64,000 nucleotides of DNA from Bog-756 sp963737625 (GCA_963737625.1 CAVTTK010000002.1:1-64000), one strand, 5' to 3'; shown: positions 1 to 7,422, counted from the stretch's first letter. The notes: a model not told the origin generated them from the sequence alone. Translations and numbers: made by a program.

Positions 1-29
1 TGTGCAAGAAGTGCGGAGGTGACCTGTGA
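1..29 (+). CDS. rplX: 50S ribosomal protein L24, C-terminal end only (partial)
   Basis: Only the last eight codons are in the window, read in frame 3 (CKKCGGDL then TGA at 27-29). A basic, Cys-containing tail directly before rplE fits the L24 gene that precedes L5 in the spc operon. The stop overlaps the rplE ATG as TGATG. The identification rests mainly on gene order. Confidence 0.5.
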
Positions 30-607
30 TGGCGGCCGCATCCTCGGCAACCGTCGCCCGGCCGCGTCTGAAGGAGCGGTACGACAGCACGGTGCGGGCC
101 GAGCTCAAAGAGACGCTCGGTCTCGACAACATCATGGAGGTCCCCCGGCTGTCCAAGATCGTCATCAACATGGGCGTGGGCCGGGCCACCCAGCAGAAGT
201 CCCTGATCGAAGGGGCCATGCGCGACCTCGAGATCATTGCCGGCCAGAAGCCGGTGGTGACTCGGGCCAAGAAGTCCATCGCCTCATTCAAGTTGCGCGA
301 GGGGCAGGAGATCGGAGCCAAGGTGACGCTCCGAGGTGACCGGGCGTGGGAGTTCCTCGACCGGTTGCTGGCCATGGCCATCCCCCGCATCCGTGACTTC
401 CGGGGCCTTTCCCCCCGGTCGTTCGACGGTCACGGCAACTACACCTTCGGGGTCACCGAACAGCTGATCTTCCCCGAGATCGACTACGACCGCATCGACA
501 CCACCCGGGGGATGGACATCACCATCGCCACCACCGCACGTACCGACGACGAGGGCCGGGCACTCCTGGCCGCGTTCGGATTCCCGTTCCGACAGGAGAA
601 CCAGTAA
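29..607 (+). CDS. rplE: 50S ribosomal protein L5
   Basis: L5 binds 5S rRNA and forms part of the central protuberance of the large subunit. The 192-residue product has the usual L5 blocks: a start near LKERYDSTVRAEL, the NIMEVPRLSKIVINMGVG segment, the GQKPVVTRAKKSIASFK loop and the C-terminal GMDITIATTARTDDEGRALL segment. The frame also opens at GTG 26, but GGAGGT at 15-20 is better spaced for ATG 29, which overlaps the rplX stop. The N-terminus is a little longer than in many L5 proteins. It is followed four bases later by rpsZ in the spc operon. Confidence 0.96.
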   Translation: MAAASSATVARPRLKERYDSTVRAELKETLGLDNIMEVPRLSKIVINMGVGRATQQKSLIEGAMRDLEIIAGQKPVVTRAKKSIASFKLREGQEIGAKVTLRGDRAWEFLDRLLAMAIPRIRDFRGLSPRSFDGHGNYTFGVTEQLIFPEIDYDRIDTTRGMDITIATTARTDDEGRALLAAFGFPFRQENQ

Positions 608-611
608 CCCC

Positions 612-797
612 ATGGCCAAGAAGGCATTGATCGAGAAGCAGCAGCGCACCCCCAAGTTCAAGGTGCGCGGGTACACCCGTTGCCGGCGCTGTGGACGACC
701 CAAGTCGGTGTACCGCAAGTTCGGCCTGTGCCGGATCTGCCTGCGGGTGATGGTGCACGCCGGCGAGATCCCCGGCGTGACCAAGGCCAGTTGGTGA
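612..797 (+). CDS. rpsZ: 30S ribosomal protein S14, zinc-binding type Z
   Basis: S14 sits in the head of the small subunit and helps its assembly. At 61 residues this is the short zinc-ribbon form: C24-x2-C27 and C40-x2-C43 are both intact, so it is the C+ paralogue rather than the longer zinc-independent form. The sequence MAKKALIEKQ followed by FKVRGYTRCRRCGRP is typical. It lies between rplE and rpsH in the standard order. Confidence 0.97.
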   Translation: MAKKALIEKQQRTPKFKVRGYTRCRRCGRPKSVYRKFGLCRICLRVMVHAGEIPGVTKASW

Positions 798-813
798 GAG
801 GAGGCGACGAAGA

Positions 814-1218
814 ATGACGATGACCGATCCGATTGCCGACATGCTGACCCGCATCCGGAATGCCAACACCGCTCACTTCGACACGGTCAAGATGCCGGGC
901 TCGAAGCTGAAGGAGTCCCTGGCCGCCATCCTGGTGAGCGAGGGCTACATCGTGGGCTACGAGGTGAACGAGGAGCCGGGCAAGCCGGGTAAGACCCTCG
1001 AGATCACCATGAAGTACTCCCCGGACCGCGAGCGGACCATCTCCGGCATCAAGCGGGTGTCCAAGCCCGGCCTGCGCATCTACGCCCGGGCCGACAAGAT
1101 GCCGCGGGTGCTCGGCGGGCTGGGTGTGGCCGTGGTGTCCACCTCCAAGGGCCTGATGACCGACCGCGAGGCGCGGAAGCGCCGTATGGGCGGCGAGGTG
1201 CTCTGCTATGTCTGGTAG
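814..1218 (+). CDS. rpsH: 30S ribosomal protein S8
   Basis: S8 is a primary 16S rRNA-binding protein of the central domain and, in E. coli, the translational repressor of the spc operon. The 134-residue protein begins MTMTDPIADMLTRIRNAN and ends with the characteristic G-x-GVAVVSTSKGLMTDREARK and GGEVLCYVW segments. AGAGGAGG lies just upstream of ATG 814; a second ATG at 820 would remove two residues. No obvious S8-binding mRNA structure was searched for. Confidence 0.97.
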   Translation: MTMTDPIADMLTRIRNANTAHFDTVKMPGSKLKESLAAILVSEGYIVGYEVNEEPGKPGKTLEITMKYSPDRERTISGIKRVSKPGLRIYARADKMPRVLGGLGVAVVSTSKGLMTDREARKRRMGGEVLCYVW

Positions 1219-1257
1219 CCGCACCGTCGCACGCACGACCTTCGGAGGTACACGCTG

Positions 1258-1800
1258 ATGTCGCGGATCGGACGTTCCCCCATCCCCGTCCCCTCCGGGG
1301 TGTCGGTGGCTGTGGGCAGTGACAACACGGTCACGGTGAAGGGACCCCAGGGCGAGCTGGCCCGATCGGTGCCGGCCGCCATCACCATCCGCCAGGACGG
1401 CGACGTCCTGGTCGTCGAGCGACCGGATGACCAGCGCCAGAACCGTGCCCTGCACGGCCTCACCCGCTCCCTGGTGGCCAATATGGTGGCCGGCGTCACC
1501 CAGGGCTTCTCCAAGGAGCTGGAGATCGTGGGTGTGGGGTACCGGGCCGTGCCCAAGGGCCCCTCGGCCCTCGAACTGGCCCTCGGATTCTCCCACCCGG
1601 TGAACGTCAGCGCCCCCGAAGGGGTGACCTTCGAGGTGCCCACCGCCACCAGGATCATCATCAAGGGGATCGACAAGGAGAAGGTCGGTCAAGTGGCCGC
1701 GGACATCCGCAAGCTGCGCAAGCCCGAGCCCTACAAGGGCAAGGGCGTGCGCTACCTCGGCGAGCGGGTCGTGCGCAAGGCCGGGAAGGCAGCCAAGTAA
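1258..1800 (+). CDS. rplF: 50S ribosomal protein L6
   Basis: L6 binds 23S rRNA near the sarcin-ricin loop and the factor-binding site. The 180-residue product has the two repeated L6 domains: MSRIGRSPIPVPSGV at the start, the ELEIVGVGYRA segment in the middle and the RKPEPYKGKGVRY motif near the C-terminus. The preceding GGAGGT sits 5-10 bases before ATG 1258. The stop TAA (1798-1800) shares a base with the rplR ATG, so the two are translationally coupled. Confidence 0.97.
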   Translation: MSRIGRSPIPVPSGVSVAVGSDNTVTVKGPQGELARSVPAAITIRQDGDVLVVERPDDQRQNRALHGLTRSLVANMVAGVTQGFSKELEIVGVGYRAVPKGPSALELALGFSHPVNVSAPEGVTFEVPTATRIIIKGIDKEKVGQVAADIRKLRKPEPYKGKGVRYLGERVVRKAGKAAK

Positions 1801-2162
1801 TGGCCCGCACTGATCACAAGCTGGAACTCCGCCGTCGGCGGCACAACCGCGTCCGGCGCAAGGTGCACGGATCGGCTGAGCGGCCGCGCCTGGCCGTGTT
1901 CCGGTCCAACAAGCACATCTCGGCCCAGCTCATCGACGACGACGCCGGTCGTACGCTGGCTGCCGCCTCGTCCACCGAGGGCGACCTGCGGGGGAGCCCC
2001 GGGGGCAACATCGACGCCGCCGGCACGGTGGGCAAGCTCGTCGCCTCCCGGGCCAAGGCCGCGGGCATCACCACCGTGGTCTTCGACCGTGGTGGATTCG
2101 CCTATCACGGGCGGGTGGCCGCCCTGGCCGACGCCGCCCGCACCGAAGGACTGGAGTTCTAG
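1800..2162 (+). CDS. rplR: 50S ribosomal protein L18
   Basis: L18 carries 5S rRNA into the central protuberance together with L5. The 120-residue product has a very basic N-terminus (KLELRRRRHNRVRRKVHG) and the family end VFDRGGFAYHGRVAALADAAREGL-like block with G-L-EF. Its start overlaps the rplF stop in a TAATG arrangement and it is followed by rpsE after four bases, so it is read as part of the spc operon. Confidence 0.97.
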   Translation: MARTDHKLELRRRRHNRVRRKVHGSAERPRLAVFRSNKHISAQLIDDDAGRTLAAASSTEGDLRGSPGGNIDAAGTVGKLVASRAKAAGITTVVFDRGGFAYHGRVAALADAARTEGLEF

Positions 2163-2166
2163 GACC

Positions 2167-2721
2167 ATGGCTGTGAACGATCTGCAATTCGAAGAGCGCA
2201 CGATCCGGGTCAACCGGGTGTCCAAGGTGGTCAAGGGCGGCCGTCGCTTCTCCTTCGCCGCCCTCATGGTGGTGGGCGACGGCAACGGCCGTGTGGGCCT
2301 GGGCTACGGCAAGGCCAAAGAGGCCGGTCTGGCCGTCCAGAAGGGCATCGAGGAAGCCCGCAAGAACATGTTCGACGTGCCCCTGGCCGGCAGCACCATC
2401 ACCCATCCCATCGTGGGTGAGAGCGGGGCCGGACGGGTCATGCTGAAGCCGGCCGCCCCCGGTACGGGAGTGATCGCCGGAGGGGCGGCCCGGGCCATCC
2501 TCGAGATGGCGGGGATCCGCGACATCCTGGCCAAGTCCCTGGGCTCGTCCAACGGCATCAACGTGGCCCACGCCACCATCGCCGGCCTGAAGGGCCTCAA
2601 GCGGCCCGACGAGATCGCCGCCCTCCGGGGCAAGTCGGCCGAAGAGGTGGCTCCGGCGGCCATGCTCCGGGCCTACCGTGAGCGCCGTCGGGAGAACGAC
2701 ATCTTCACGGAGGTGAGCTGA
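2167..2721 (+). CDS. rpsE: 30S ribosomal protein S5
   Basis: S5 lines the mRNA entry channel and affects decoding accuracy. The 184-residue protein has the N-terminal double-stranded-RNA-binding-like domain (FEERTIRVNRVSKVVKGGRR, then the GDGNGRVGLGYGKAKE loop) and the C-terminal domain with GGAARAILEMAGIRDILAKS. The reading frame is open from 2089, inside rplR, but ATG 2167 gives the family N-terminus. It ends two bases before rpmD. Confidence 0.97.
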   Translation: MAVNDLQFEERTIRVNRVSKVVKGGRRFSFAALMVVGDGNGRVGLGYGKAKEAGLAVQKGIEEARKNMFDVPLAGSTITHPIVGESGAGRVMLKPAAPGTGVIAGGAARAILEMAGIRDILAKSLGSSNGINVAHATIAGLKGLKRPDEIAALRGKSAEEVAPAAMLRAYRERRRENDIFTEVS

Positions 2722-2722
2722 C

Positions 2723-2950
2723 ATGAGCGCCCCGGCATCGGAGACGCCGGCCACGACATGGCTGCGGGTCACCCAGGTGCGGTCGGCCATCGGCACGAAG
2801 CCGAAGCACCGGGGGACCCTCCGGGCCCTCGGTCTCCGGGGCATCGGGCGCACCAACGTGCTGCCCGACCGGCCCGAGATCCGTGGAATGCTGGCCCGAG
2901 TTCCCCATCTGGTGGATGTCACTCCCACCGAACACGACGAGAAAGGCTGA
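2723..2950 (+). CDS. rpmD: 50S ribosomal protein L30
   Basis: L30 is a small 23S rRNA-binding protein. The 75-residue product shows the L30 core (LRVTQVRSAIGTKPKHRGTL, then LGLRGIGRTNVLPDRPEIRGML) with about ten extra residues at the N-terminus and a short acidic tail after VDVTP. Position between rpsE and rplO confirms it. It is two bases after the rpsE stop and two before the rplO start. Confidence 0.95.
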   Translation: MSAPASETPATTWLRVTQVRSAIGTKPKHRGTLRALGLRGIGRTNVLPDRPEIRGMLARVPHLVDVTPTEHDEKG

Positions 2951-2952
2951 CC

Positions 2953-3441
2953 ATGAAGGTCCATGAGCTCCGACCTCCAGCAGGGTCGACACGCGCCCGC
3001 CGTCGGGTGGGCCGCGGCATCGCCGGCAAGGGCGGCAAGACCGCCGGCCGCGGTACCAAGGGGCAGGGCGCACGCGACACCATCCCCATGGGATTCGAAG
3101 GGGGCCAGCTGCCCCTGATGCAGCGCATCCCCAAGCTGCGAGGCTTCACCAACCCCTTCCGGGTCGAGTACACCCCGGTCAAGGTGGGCGCACTGGAGAG
3201 CGTCGAGGGTGACGCCATCGACCTGGCCGGTCTGGTGGACCTGGGCCTGGCCCACAAGGGCGACCTGGTCAAGATCCTGGGCGGCGGCCAGCTGACCCGG
3301 GCCATCCGGGTGGAGGCCCACGCCTTCTCCAAGTCGGCCGAGGCCATGATCACCGGCGCCGGAGGGTCCGTCACCGTGGTCCCCCTGCCCTTCGGTCACG
3401 ATCGCCCGCCGGCACAGGGCAACGCCCTCACCAACCGGTAG
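2953..3441 (+). CDS. rplO: 50S ribosomal protein L15
   Basis: L15 is a late-assembling 23S rRNA-binding protein. The 162-residue product starts MKVHELRPPAGSTRARRRVG and continues through the flexible Gly/Lys-rich arm (GKGGKTAGRGTKGQGAR) to the GFEGGQLPLMQRIPKLRGF block. The frame is open from 2758 but ATG 2953, directly after rpmD and preceded by GAAAGG, is the family start. It is followed by secY after 30 bases. Confidence 0.96.
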   Translation: MKVHELRPPAGSTRARRRVGRGIAGKGGKTAGRGTKGQGARDTIPMGFEGGQLPLMQRIPKLRGFTNPFRVEYTPVKVGALESVEGDAIDLAGLVDLGLAHKGDLVKILGGGQLTRAIRVEAHAFSKSAEAMITGAGGSVTVVPLPFGHDRPPAQGNALTNR

Positions 3442-3471
3442 CATCGGCCCACCGCGGCGTCGAGGAGCCCC

Positions 3472-4764
3472 ATGCTCTCCAGTCTGGCCAACATCTTCCG
3501 GATCCCCGACCTTCGCAAGAAGGTCCTCTTCACGCTGACCATCATCGCCCTGTACCAGTTCGGGGCCAACGTACCGGTACCGTTCGTCAACTTCTCCAAG
3601 GTGGCCCAGCTGACGGCGGCCTCGAAGTCCTCGGGGGTGCTGGGCTTCCTCAATCTGTTCTCGGGTGGGGCGCTGACCCGGATGGCCGTGTTCGGGCTGG
3701 GGATCATGCCCTACATCACCTCCAGCATCATCATCCAGCTGCTGGCCACGGTGATCCCCAAGCTGGAGCAGTGGCGTGACCAGGGAGCGGTGGGCCAGAA
3801 GAAGCTGACCCAGACCACCCGCTATCTGACCGTGGCCCTGGCTCTCATGCAGTCGACCGGCCTCGTCTACCTGTTCCACAAGGGCGGCGGGGGACTGTTC
3901 GGCACCACCCAGAACGTCGACCTGATCCTCAACTACTCGATCTGGCGGGCCGGGTTCATCGTGCTGACCCTCACGGCGGGGACCGCCTTCGTGATGTGGC
4001 TGGCCGAGCTGATCACCCAGCGGGGCATCGGCCAGGGGATGTCCATCCTCATCTTCGCCAACGTCGTGGCCGGGATCCCGTCGGGCCTGAACACCGTCCT
4101 CCAGGAGGGTGGCCGGGTCAAGTTCGCGGTCATCCTGCTGGTCTCCCTGGCCCTTCTGGTGCTCATCGTCTTCGTGGACCAGGGCCAGCGGCGCATCCCG
4201 GTGACCTTCGCCAAACGGGTGGTGGGCCGCAAGATGTACGGCGGCTCCAACACCTACATCCCGTTGAAGGTGAACCAGGCCGGCGTGATCCCCATCATCT
4301 TCGCCAGCTCGGTCCTGTACATCCCGGTGCTGCTGTCCAACATCATCCCGTCGGCCGCCTTCCGGAGCTGGGTCAACCACAACGTCACCCCGACCAGCGT
4401 CTTCTACATCCTCACCTACTTCATCTTCATCCTGCTGTTCACGTTCTTCTACGTCTACGTGGCCTTCGACCCCCACCAGCAGGCCGACATCATCCGCAAG
4501 CAGGGCGGTTACATCCCCGGCATCCGGCCCGGGCATCCGACCGAGCGGTACCTGGCCCACATCCTCAACCGGATCACGTGGCCCGGGGCCCTGTTCCTCG
4601 GGGCGGTGGCTGTCACGCCGTCCCTGCTCATGGCGGCGTGGAACATCACCAGCTACCCCTTCTACGGCACCACTCTCCTCATCGCAACTGGCGTGGCCCT
4701 CGAGACGATGAAGCAGATCGACAGCCAGCTCATGATGAGGAACTATGAGGGCTTCCTCAAGTAA
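3472..4764 (+). CDS. secY: Preprotein translocase subunit SecY
   Basis: SecY is the channel subunit of the SecYEG translocon in the cytoplasmic membrane. The 430-residue protein has about ten hydrophobic segments. Family landmarks include IPDLRKKVLFTL at the N-terminus, the plug-region SGGALTRMAVFGLGIMPYI, the cytoplasmic loop QGQRRIPVTFAKR used by SecA and ribosomes, and the C-terminal loop RKQGGYIPGIRPG. Its stop is immediately followed by the adk GTG. Length and motifs are complete. Confidence 0.97.
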   Translation: MLSSLANIFRIPDLRKKVLFTLTIIALYQFGANVPVPFVNFSKVAQLTAASKSSGVLGFLNLFSGGALTRMAVFGLGIMPYITSSIIIQLLATVIPKLEQWRDQGAVGQKKLTQTTRYLTVALALMQSTGLVYLFHKGGGGLFGTTQNVDLILNYSIWRAGFIVLTLTAGTAFVMWLAELITQRGIGQGMSILIFANVVAGIPSGLNTVLQEGGRVKFAVILLVSLALLVLIVFVDQGQRRIPVTFAKRVVGRKMYGGSNTYIPLKVNQAGVIPIIFASSVLYIPVLLSNIIPSAAFRSWVNHNVTPTSVFYILTYFIFILLFTFFYVYVAFDPHQQADIIRKQGGYIPGIRPGHPTERYLAHILNRITWPGALFLGAVAVTPSLLMAAWNITSYPFYGTTLLIATGVALETMKQIDSQLMMRNYEGFLK

Positions 4765-5445
4765 GTGGTACCCGGAGCCAGGCTCGTTGTCCTCGGCAAA
4801 CAGGGGGCAGGCAAGGGGACACAGTGCGTACGCCTGTCCCATCACTACGTGGTGCCGCACGTCTCCACCGGCGACATGCTGCGCGCCGCCGTGAAGCAGG
4901 GCACGGCGGTCGGCCTCAAGGCCAAGGACCAGATGGACCGGGGCGAGCTGCTGGGCGACGATCTGATCATGGAGATGGTGGCCGAGCGACTGGGGGAGAG
5001 CGACGTCCGGGCCCGGGGCTTCATCCTCGACGGATGCCCCCGCACCGTGGCCCAGGCCGAGAAGCTGGCGTCGGTCCTGGCTCCCTTCGACCTGGACCTG
5101 GTCATCGACATCGAGATCCACACCAGCCAGGTGCTCCGGCGGTTGGCCGCCCGCCGGGTGTGCACGGACTGCGGGGCCAACTACTCGCTGTCGTCCCCCC
5201 CGCTGATCAACTGGACCTGCGACGTCTGTGGGGGCGAGGTGGTCCAGCGTGAGGACGACACCGAAGAGGCCATCGAGCGGCGTCTGCAGCTCTATGAGCG
5301 CCAGACCGCCCCACTCATCGAGTGGTACCGGGAGCGCAACCAGCTGGCCTCGGTCCCCGGCACCGGAGCACCGGACGCCGTAACCCGCCGGATGGTCAAG
5401 GTCATCGAACAGCGTCGGGGGCAGAAGGCCGGCTGGCCACAGTGA
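4765..5445 (+). CDS. adk: Adenylate kinase, zinc-lid type
   Basis: Adk interconverts ATP + AMP and 2 ADP in the cytosol. The P-loop GKQGAGKGT is at residues 11-19, followed by the AMP-binding STGDMLRAA and the G-F-ILDGCPRT block. The LID carries two Cys pairs (C133-x2-C136 and C152-x2-C155), marking the zinc-binding long form. GTG 4765 abuts the secY stop with no spacer and is the only start that keeps the N-terminal beta strand, so translation is probably coupled to secY. At 226 residues it is slightly longer than average. Confidence 0.95.
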   Translation: MVPGARLVVLGKQGAGKGTQCVRLSHHYVVPHVSTGDMLRAAVKQGTAVGLKAKDQMDRGELLGDDLIMEMVAERLGESDVRARGFILDGCPRTVAQAEKLASVLAPFDLDLVIDIEIHTSQVLRRLAARRVCTDCGANYSLSSPPLINWTCDVCGGEVVQREDDTEEAIERRLQLYERQTAPLIEWYRERNQLASVPGTGAPDAVTRRMVKVIEQRRGQKAGWPQ

Positions 5446-5454
5446 GCCGGTCCG

Positions 5455-5460
5455 TACGAT
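5455..5460 (+). promoter_or_regulatory. -10-like hexamer TACGAT upstream of map
   Basis: TACGAT fits the actinobacterial TANNNT -10 pattern and lies exactly six bases before an ATG at 5467. That spacing would put the transcript start on or near the ATG, as in leaderless mRNAs. The ATG opens a short ORF that runs into map. No convincing -35 was seen. Confidence 0.35.
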
Positions 5461-5466
5461 GAAGCG

Positions 5467-5487
5467 ATGAGGCGCAGACCGCGATGA
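5467..5487 (+). CDS. Possible leaderless mini-ORF (MRRRPR) coupled to map
   Basis: Six codons (MRRRPR) followed by TGA at 5485-5487. The stop overlaps the map start codon as ATGA. The ATG is six bases downstream of TACGAT, so it could be the first codon of a leaderless transcript, with ribosomes reinitiating at map. A short open frame ending at an ATGA is not rare by chance in GC-rich DNA, so this is a hypothesis. The same layout recurs at folD and ubiA. Confidence 0.3.
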   Translation: MRRRPR

Positions 5488-6227
5488 GACGAAATGCCGA
5501 AGAACTGGCCAAGATGCGCCGGGCCGGCCGGGTGGTGGCCGAGATACACGAGGCCACCCGGGAGGCGGTGAAGCCGGGCGTGTCCACGGCCGAGATCGAT
5601 CGGGTGGCCCGACTGGTCCTGGAGAAGCGTGGCGCGGGGTCGAACTTCCTCAACTATCACGGCTTCCCGGCCGTGATCTGCACGTCGCCCAACTCGATGA
5701 TCGTCCACGGGATCCCCTCCGAGACGGTGGTCCTCGAGGAGGGGGACATCATCTCGGTGGACTGTGGCGCCATCATCGAGGGCTACCACGGTGACGCCGC
5801 GTACACCGTGGGGGTGGGGGAGGTGTCGAAGGAGGCCAGCCGGCTGATGGAGGTCACCGAGCAGAGCCTCTTCGCCGGGATCGACCAGCTCACCCCGGGG
5901 AACCGCCTCCACGAGGTGGGACGGGCCGTCCAGCAGGTGGCCGAGGCGGCCGGCTTCTCGGTGGTCCGGGAGTATGTGGGCCACGCCATCGGCACGGCCA
6001 TGCACGAAGAGCCCCAGGTGCCCAACTACTGGCCCGGATCGGGAGGCCCGACCCTCAAGACGGGGATGGTGTTCGCCGTCGAGCCCATGGTCAATGCCGG
6101 AGGAGCGGGCACGATCCAGCTGGACGACGGTTGGAGCGTGGTGACCGCGGATGGGCGGCTCTCCGCCCACTTCGAGCACACCATCGCCGTGACCGAGGAC
6201 GGCCCGGAGGTGTTCACCGTCCTCTGA
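5484..6227 (+). CDS. map: Methionine aminopeptidase, type I
   Basis: Map removes the initiator Met from nascent proteins in the cytosol using a dinuclear metal site. All five ligands are visible: D93, D104, H167, E200 and E231, plus the substrate His in NYHGFPAVICTSPN. At 247 residues this is the plain type Ia form without an N-terminal zinc or SH3-like extension. ATG 5484 is chosen because the core begins within ten residues. It follows adk as in many bacteria, though the 38-base gap holds a possible promoter of its own. Confidence 0.96.
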   Translation: MRRNAEELAKMRRAGRVVAEIHEATREAVKPGVSTAEIDRVARLVLEKRGAGSNFLNYHGFPAVICTSPNSMIVHGIPSETVVLEEGDIISVDCGAIIEGYHGDAAYTVGVGEVSKEASRLMEVTEQSLFAGIDQLTPGNRLHEVGRAVQQVAEAAGFSVVREYVGHAIGTAMHEEPQVPNYWPGSGGPTLKTGMVFAVEPMVNAGGAGTIQLDDGWSVVTADGRLSAHFEHTIAVTEDGPEVFTVL

Positions 6228-6291
6228 GTCGGTTGCCGACCCGGGCCGACCCGGCCCAGACACCCCGAATTGCCCTGAATCCGGGGTCGGA

Positions 6292-6320
6292 CTGGCAATT
6301 TGGCGTCAACGGGCTAAACT
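6292..6320 (+). promoter_or_regulatory. Candidate promoter for the infA-rpmJ-rpsM operon
   Basis: CTGGCA (6292-6297) and TAAACT (6315-6320) are separated by 17 bases and each match the sigma-70-type consensus at four of six positions. They lie in the 262-base gap between map and infA, the place where a promoter for the downstream alpha-operon genes would be expected. Just upstream an imperfect hairpin (ACCCCG at 6262-6267 and CGGGGT at 6282-6287) may terminate map transcripts. By eye only. Confidence 0.35.
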
Positions 6321-6489
6321 GGTCGTTCGGCTGGCCACGGTTGTGTGGTGGCGTGCCGATCCCGCTCCTGGTGGTGCTCCTCTGGTGTGCCCCCGATTGC
6401 GGTGCGGACGGACGACGAGCAGGTCGTGCGTCACGCACGCTCAGCCCTGGCCGAGCGGACCAGACCGATAGACTATTGAGGAGATTCAC

Positions 6490-6714
6490 CTGCCCAAGCC
6501 CAAGGAAGATGCCATCGTGCTGGAGGGCACGGTCGTCGAGCCGCTCCCCAACGCCATGTTTCGCGTGGAGCTCGAGAACGGCCACAAAGTGCTGGCCCAC
6601 AGCTCCGGAAAGATGCGGATGCACCGCATCCGGATCCTTCCCGGTGACAAGGTGCAAGTGGAGATCACCCCCTACGACCTGGCCCGGGGCCGGATCACCT
6701 ACCGGTACAAGTAG
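6490..6714 (+). CDS. infA: Translation initiation factor IF-1, apparent CTG start
   Basis: IF-1 binds the 30S A site during initiation. The OB-fold protein reads PKPKEDAIVLEGTVVEPLPN, then FRVELENGHKVLAHSSGKMR and ends RITYRYK, a complete match to the family. The frame is closed by TAG at 6469-6471 and offers no ATG, GTG or TTG ahead of the conserved N-terminus. CTG 6490 lies six bases after GAGGAG (6478-6483) and gives 74 residues, the usual length. The alternative GTG 6517 would delete the conserved PKEDAI residues. Confidence 0.9.
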   Translation: MPKPKEDAIVLEGTVVEPLPNAMFRVELENGHKVLAHSSGKMRMHRIRILPGDKVQVEITPYDLARGRITYRYK

Positions 6715-6762
6715 GCCGGTCGACCGATGCGGCGGTGGACCGTCGCCGGGAGGGAAGCCGGC

Positions 6763-6876
6763 ATGCCGGCCGGCCGGTGCAGCAGGGCGCAGGACCAGAG
6801 TGACCAGCAGTACCAGTACCAGCAGTACCAGTACCAGTACCAGCAGTACCAGTACCAGCAGAGACTGACCAGTTGA
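6763..6876 (+). CDS. Possible small Gln/Tyr-repeat protein between infA and rpmJ
   Basis: A 37-codon frame from ATG 6763 to TGA 6874-6876, preceded by GGGAGGG (6748-6754) at an eight-base spacing. It encodes a short basic start (MPAGRCSRAQDQSD) and then 19 codons made only of CAG and TAC, i.e. Gln and Tyr, ending RLTS. It lies in the same frame as infA, behind the infA TAG. I recognise no family. It may be a real low-complexity peptide or simply an unstable repeat that happens to be open. Confidence 0.3.
   Translation: MPAGRCSRAQDQSDQQYQYQQYQYQYQQYQYQQRLTS
6805..6861 (+). repeat. CAG/TAC triplet repeat tract
   Basis: Nineteen consecutive triplets that are either CAG or TAC, arranged as CAGTAC and CAGCAGTAC units. 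The tract sits in the infA-rpmJ gap, where related genomes normally have short spacers. It is the longest simple repeat in the window and likely arose by slippage. Confidence 0.9.
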
Positions 6877-6894
6877 GGACTCGAGGACGAGAAC

Positions 6895-7008
6895 GTGAAG
6901 GTTCGACCCAGCGTCAAGCCGATGTGTGAAAAGTGCAAAGTGATCCGTCGGCACCGGCGGGTCATCGTCATCTGCGAAAACCCACGCCACAAGCAGCGCC
7001 AGGGTTGA
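6895..7008 (+). CDS. rpmJ: 50S ribosomal protein L36, zinc-binding form
   Basis: L36 is the smallest large-subunit protein, with a zinc ribbon contacting 23S rRNA. The 37-residue product starts GTG 6895 (MKVRPSVKPMCEKCKVIRR) and has all zinc ligands: C11, C14, C27 and H32, so it is the C+ type. GAGGACGAG lies just upstream. Its place between infA and rpsM is the standard order. Confidence 0.95.
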   Translation: MKVRPSVKPMCEKCKVIRRHRRVIVICENPRHKQRQG

Positions 7009-7044
7009 TGCACGTGGATCAGGCGTAAGAGAGAAGGAAGCAAC

Positions 7045-7422
7045 GTGGCCCGCATTTCAGGCGTGGACATCCCCCGCGAGAAGCGGTTGGAGATCTCCCT
7101 CACCTACATCTTCGGCATCGGCCGGACGACCTCGCAGCAGATCTGTGACGCGACCGAGACCAGTCGTGACACCCGGGTCCGGGACCTCACCGACGAAGAG
7201 GTGACCCGGCTCCGCAACTACATCGACGCCAACCTCCAGGTGGAGGGCGACCTCCGCCGCGACGTGTCCCAGGACATCAAACGGAAGATGGAGATCGGCT
7301 GCTACCAGGGCATCCGTCACCGCAAGGGACTGCCGGTCCACGGCCAGCGCACCCACACCAACGCCCGCACCCGCAAAGGACCGAAGAAGACGGTCGCCGG
7401 AAAGAAGAAGGTTCGCAAGTAA
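7045..7422 (+). CDS. rpsM: 30S ribosomal protein S13
   Basis: S13 is in the head of the 30S subunit and contacts the P-site tRNA and L5. The 125-residue protein has the ARISGVDIPREKR start, the YIFGIGRTTSQQIC helix-turn region and the basic tail GLPVHGQRTHTNARTRKG that reaches the P site. It starts with GTG 7045 after AGAGAAGGAAG. Its TAA is followed at once by the rpsK ATG, so the two genes abut. Confidence 0.97.
   Translation: MARISGVDIPREKRLEISLTYIFGIGRTTSQQICDATETSRDTRVRDLTDEEVTRLRNYIDANLQVEGDLRRDVSQDIKRKMEIGCYQGIRHRKGLPVHGQRTHTNARTRKGPKKTVAGKKKVRK

Noticed and set aside
2068..5121. 1017-codon open frame on the minus strand opposite rplR-secY-adk
   Set aside because: It is antisense to well-defined ribosomal protein genes, has shadow composition (His, Gly, Asp, Gln rich) and no recognisable domain; a product of high GC and rare stops.
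6805..6861. Repeat considered as a CRISPR or phage attachment site
   Set aside because: Units are three bases with no spacers, and no cas or integrase gene is present; it is a simple sequence repeat.
6214..6990. Minus-strand frame with a Leu/Val run across the CAG/TAC repeat, looking like a membrane segment
   Set aside because: The hydrophobic run is only the complement of the triplet repeat; the rest overlaps infA and rpmJ in antisense.
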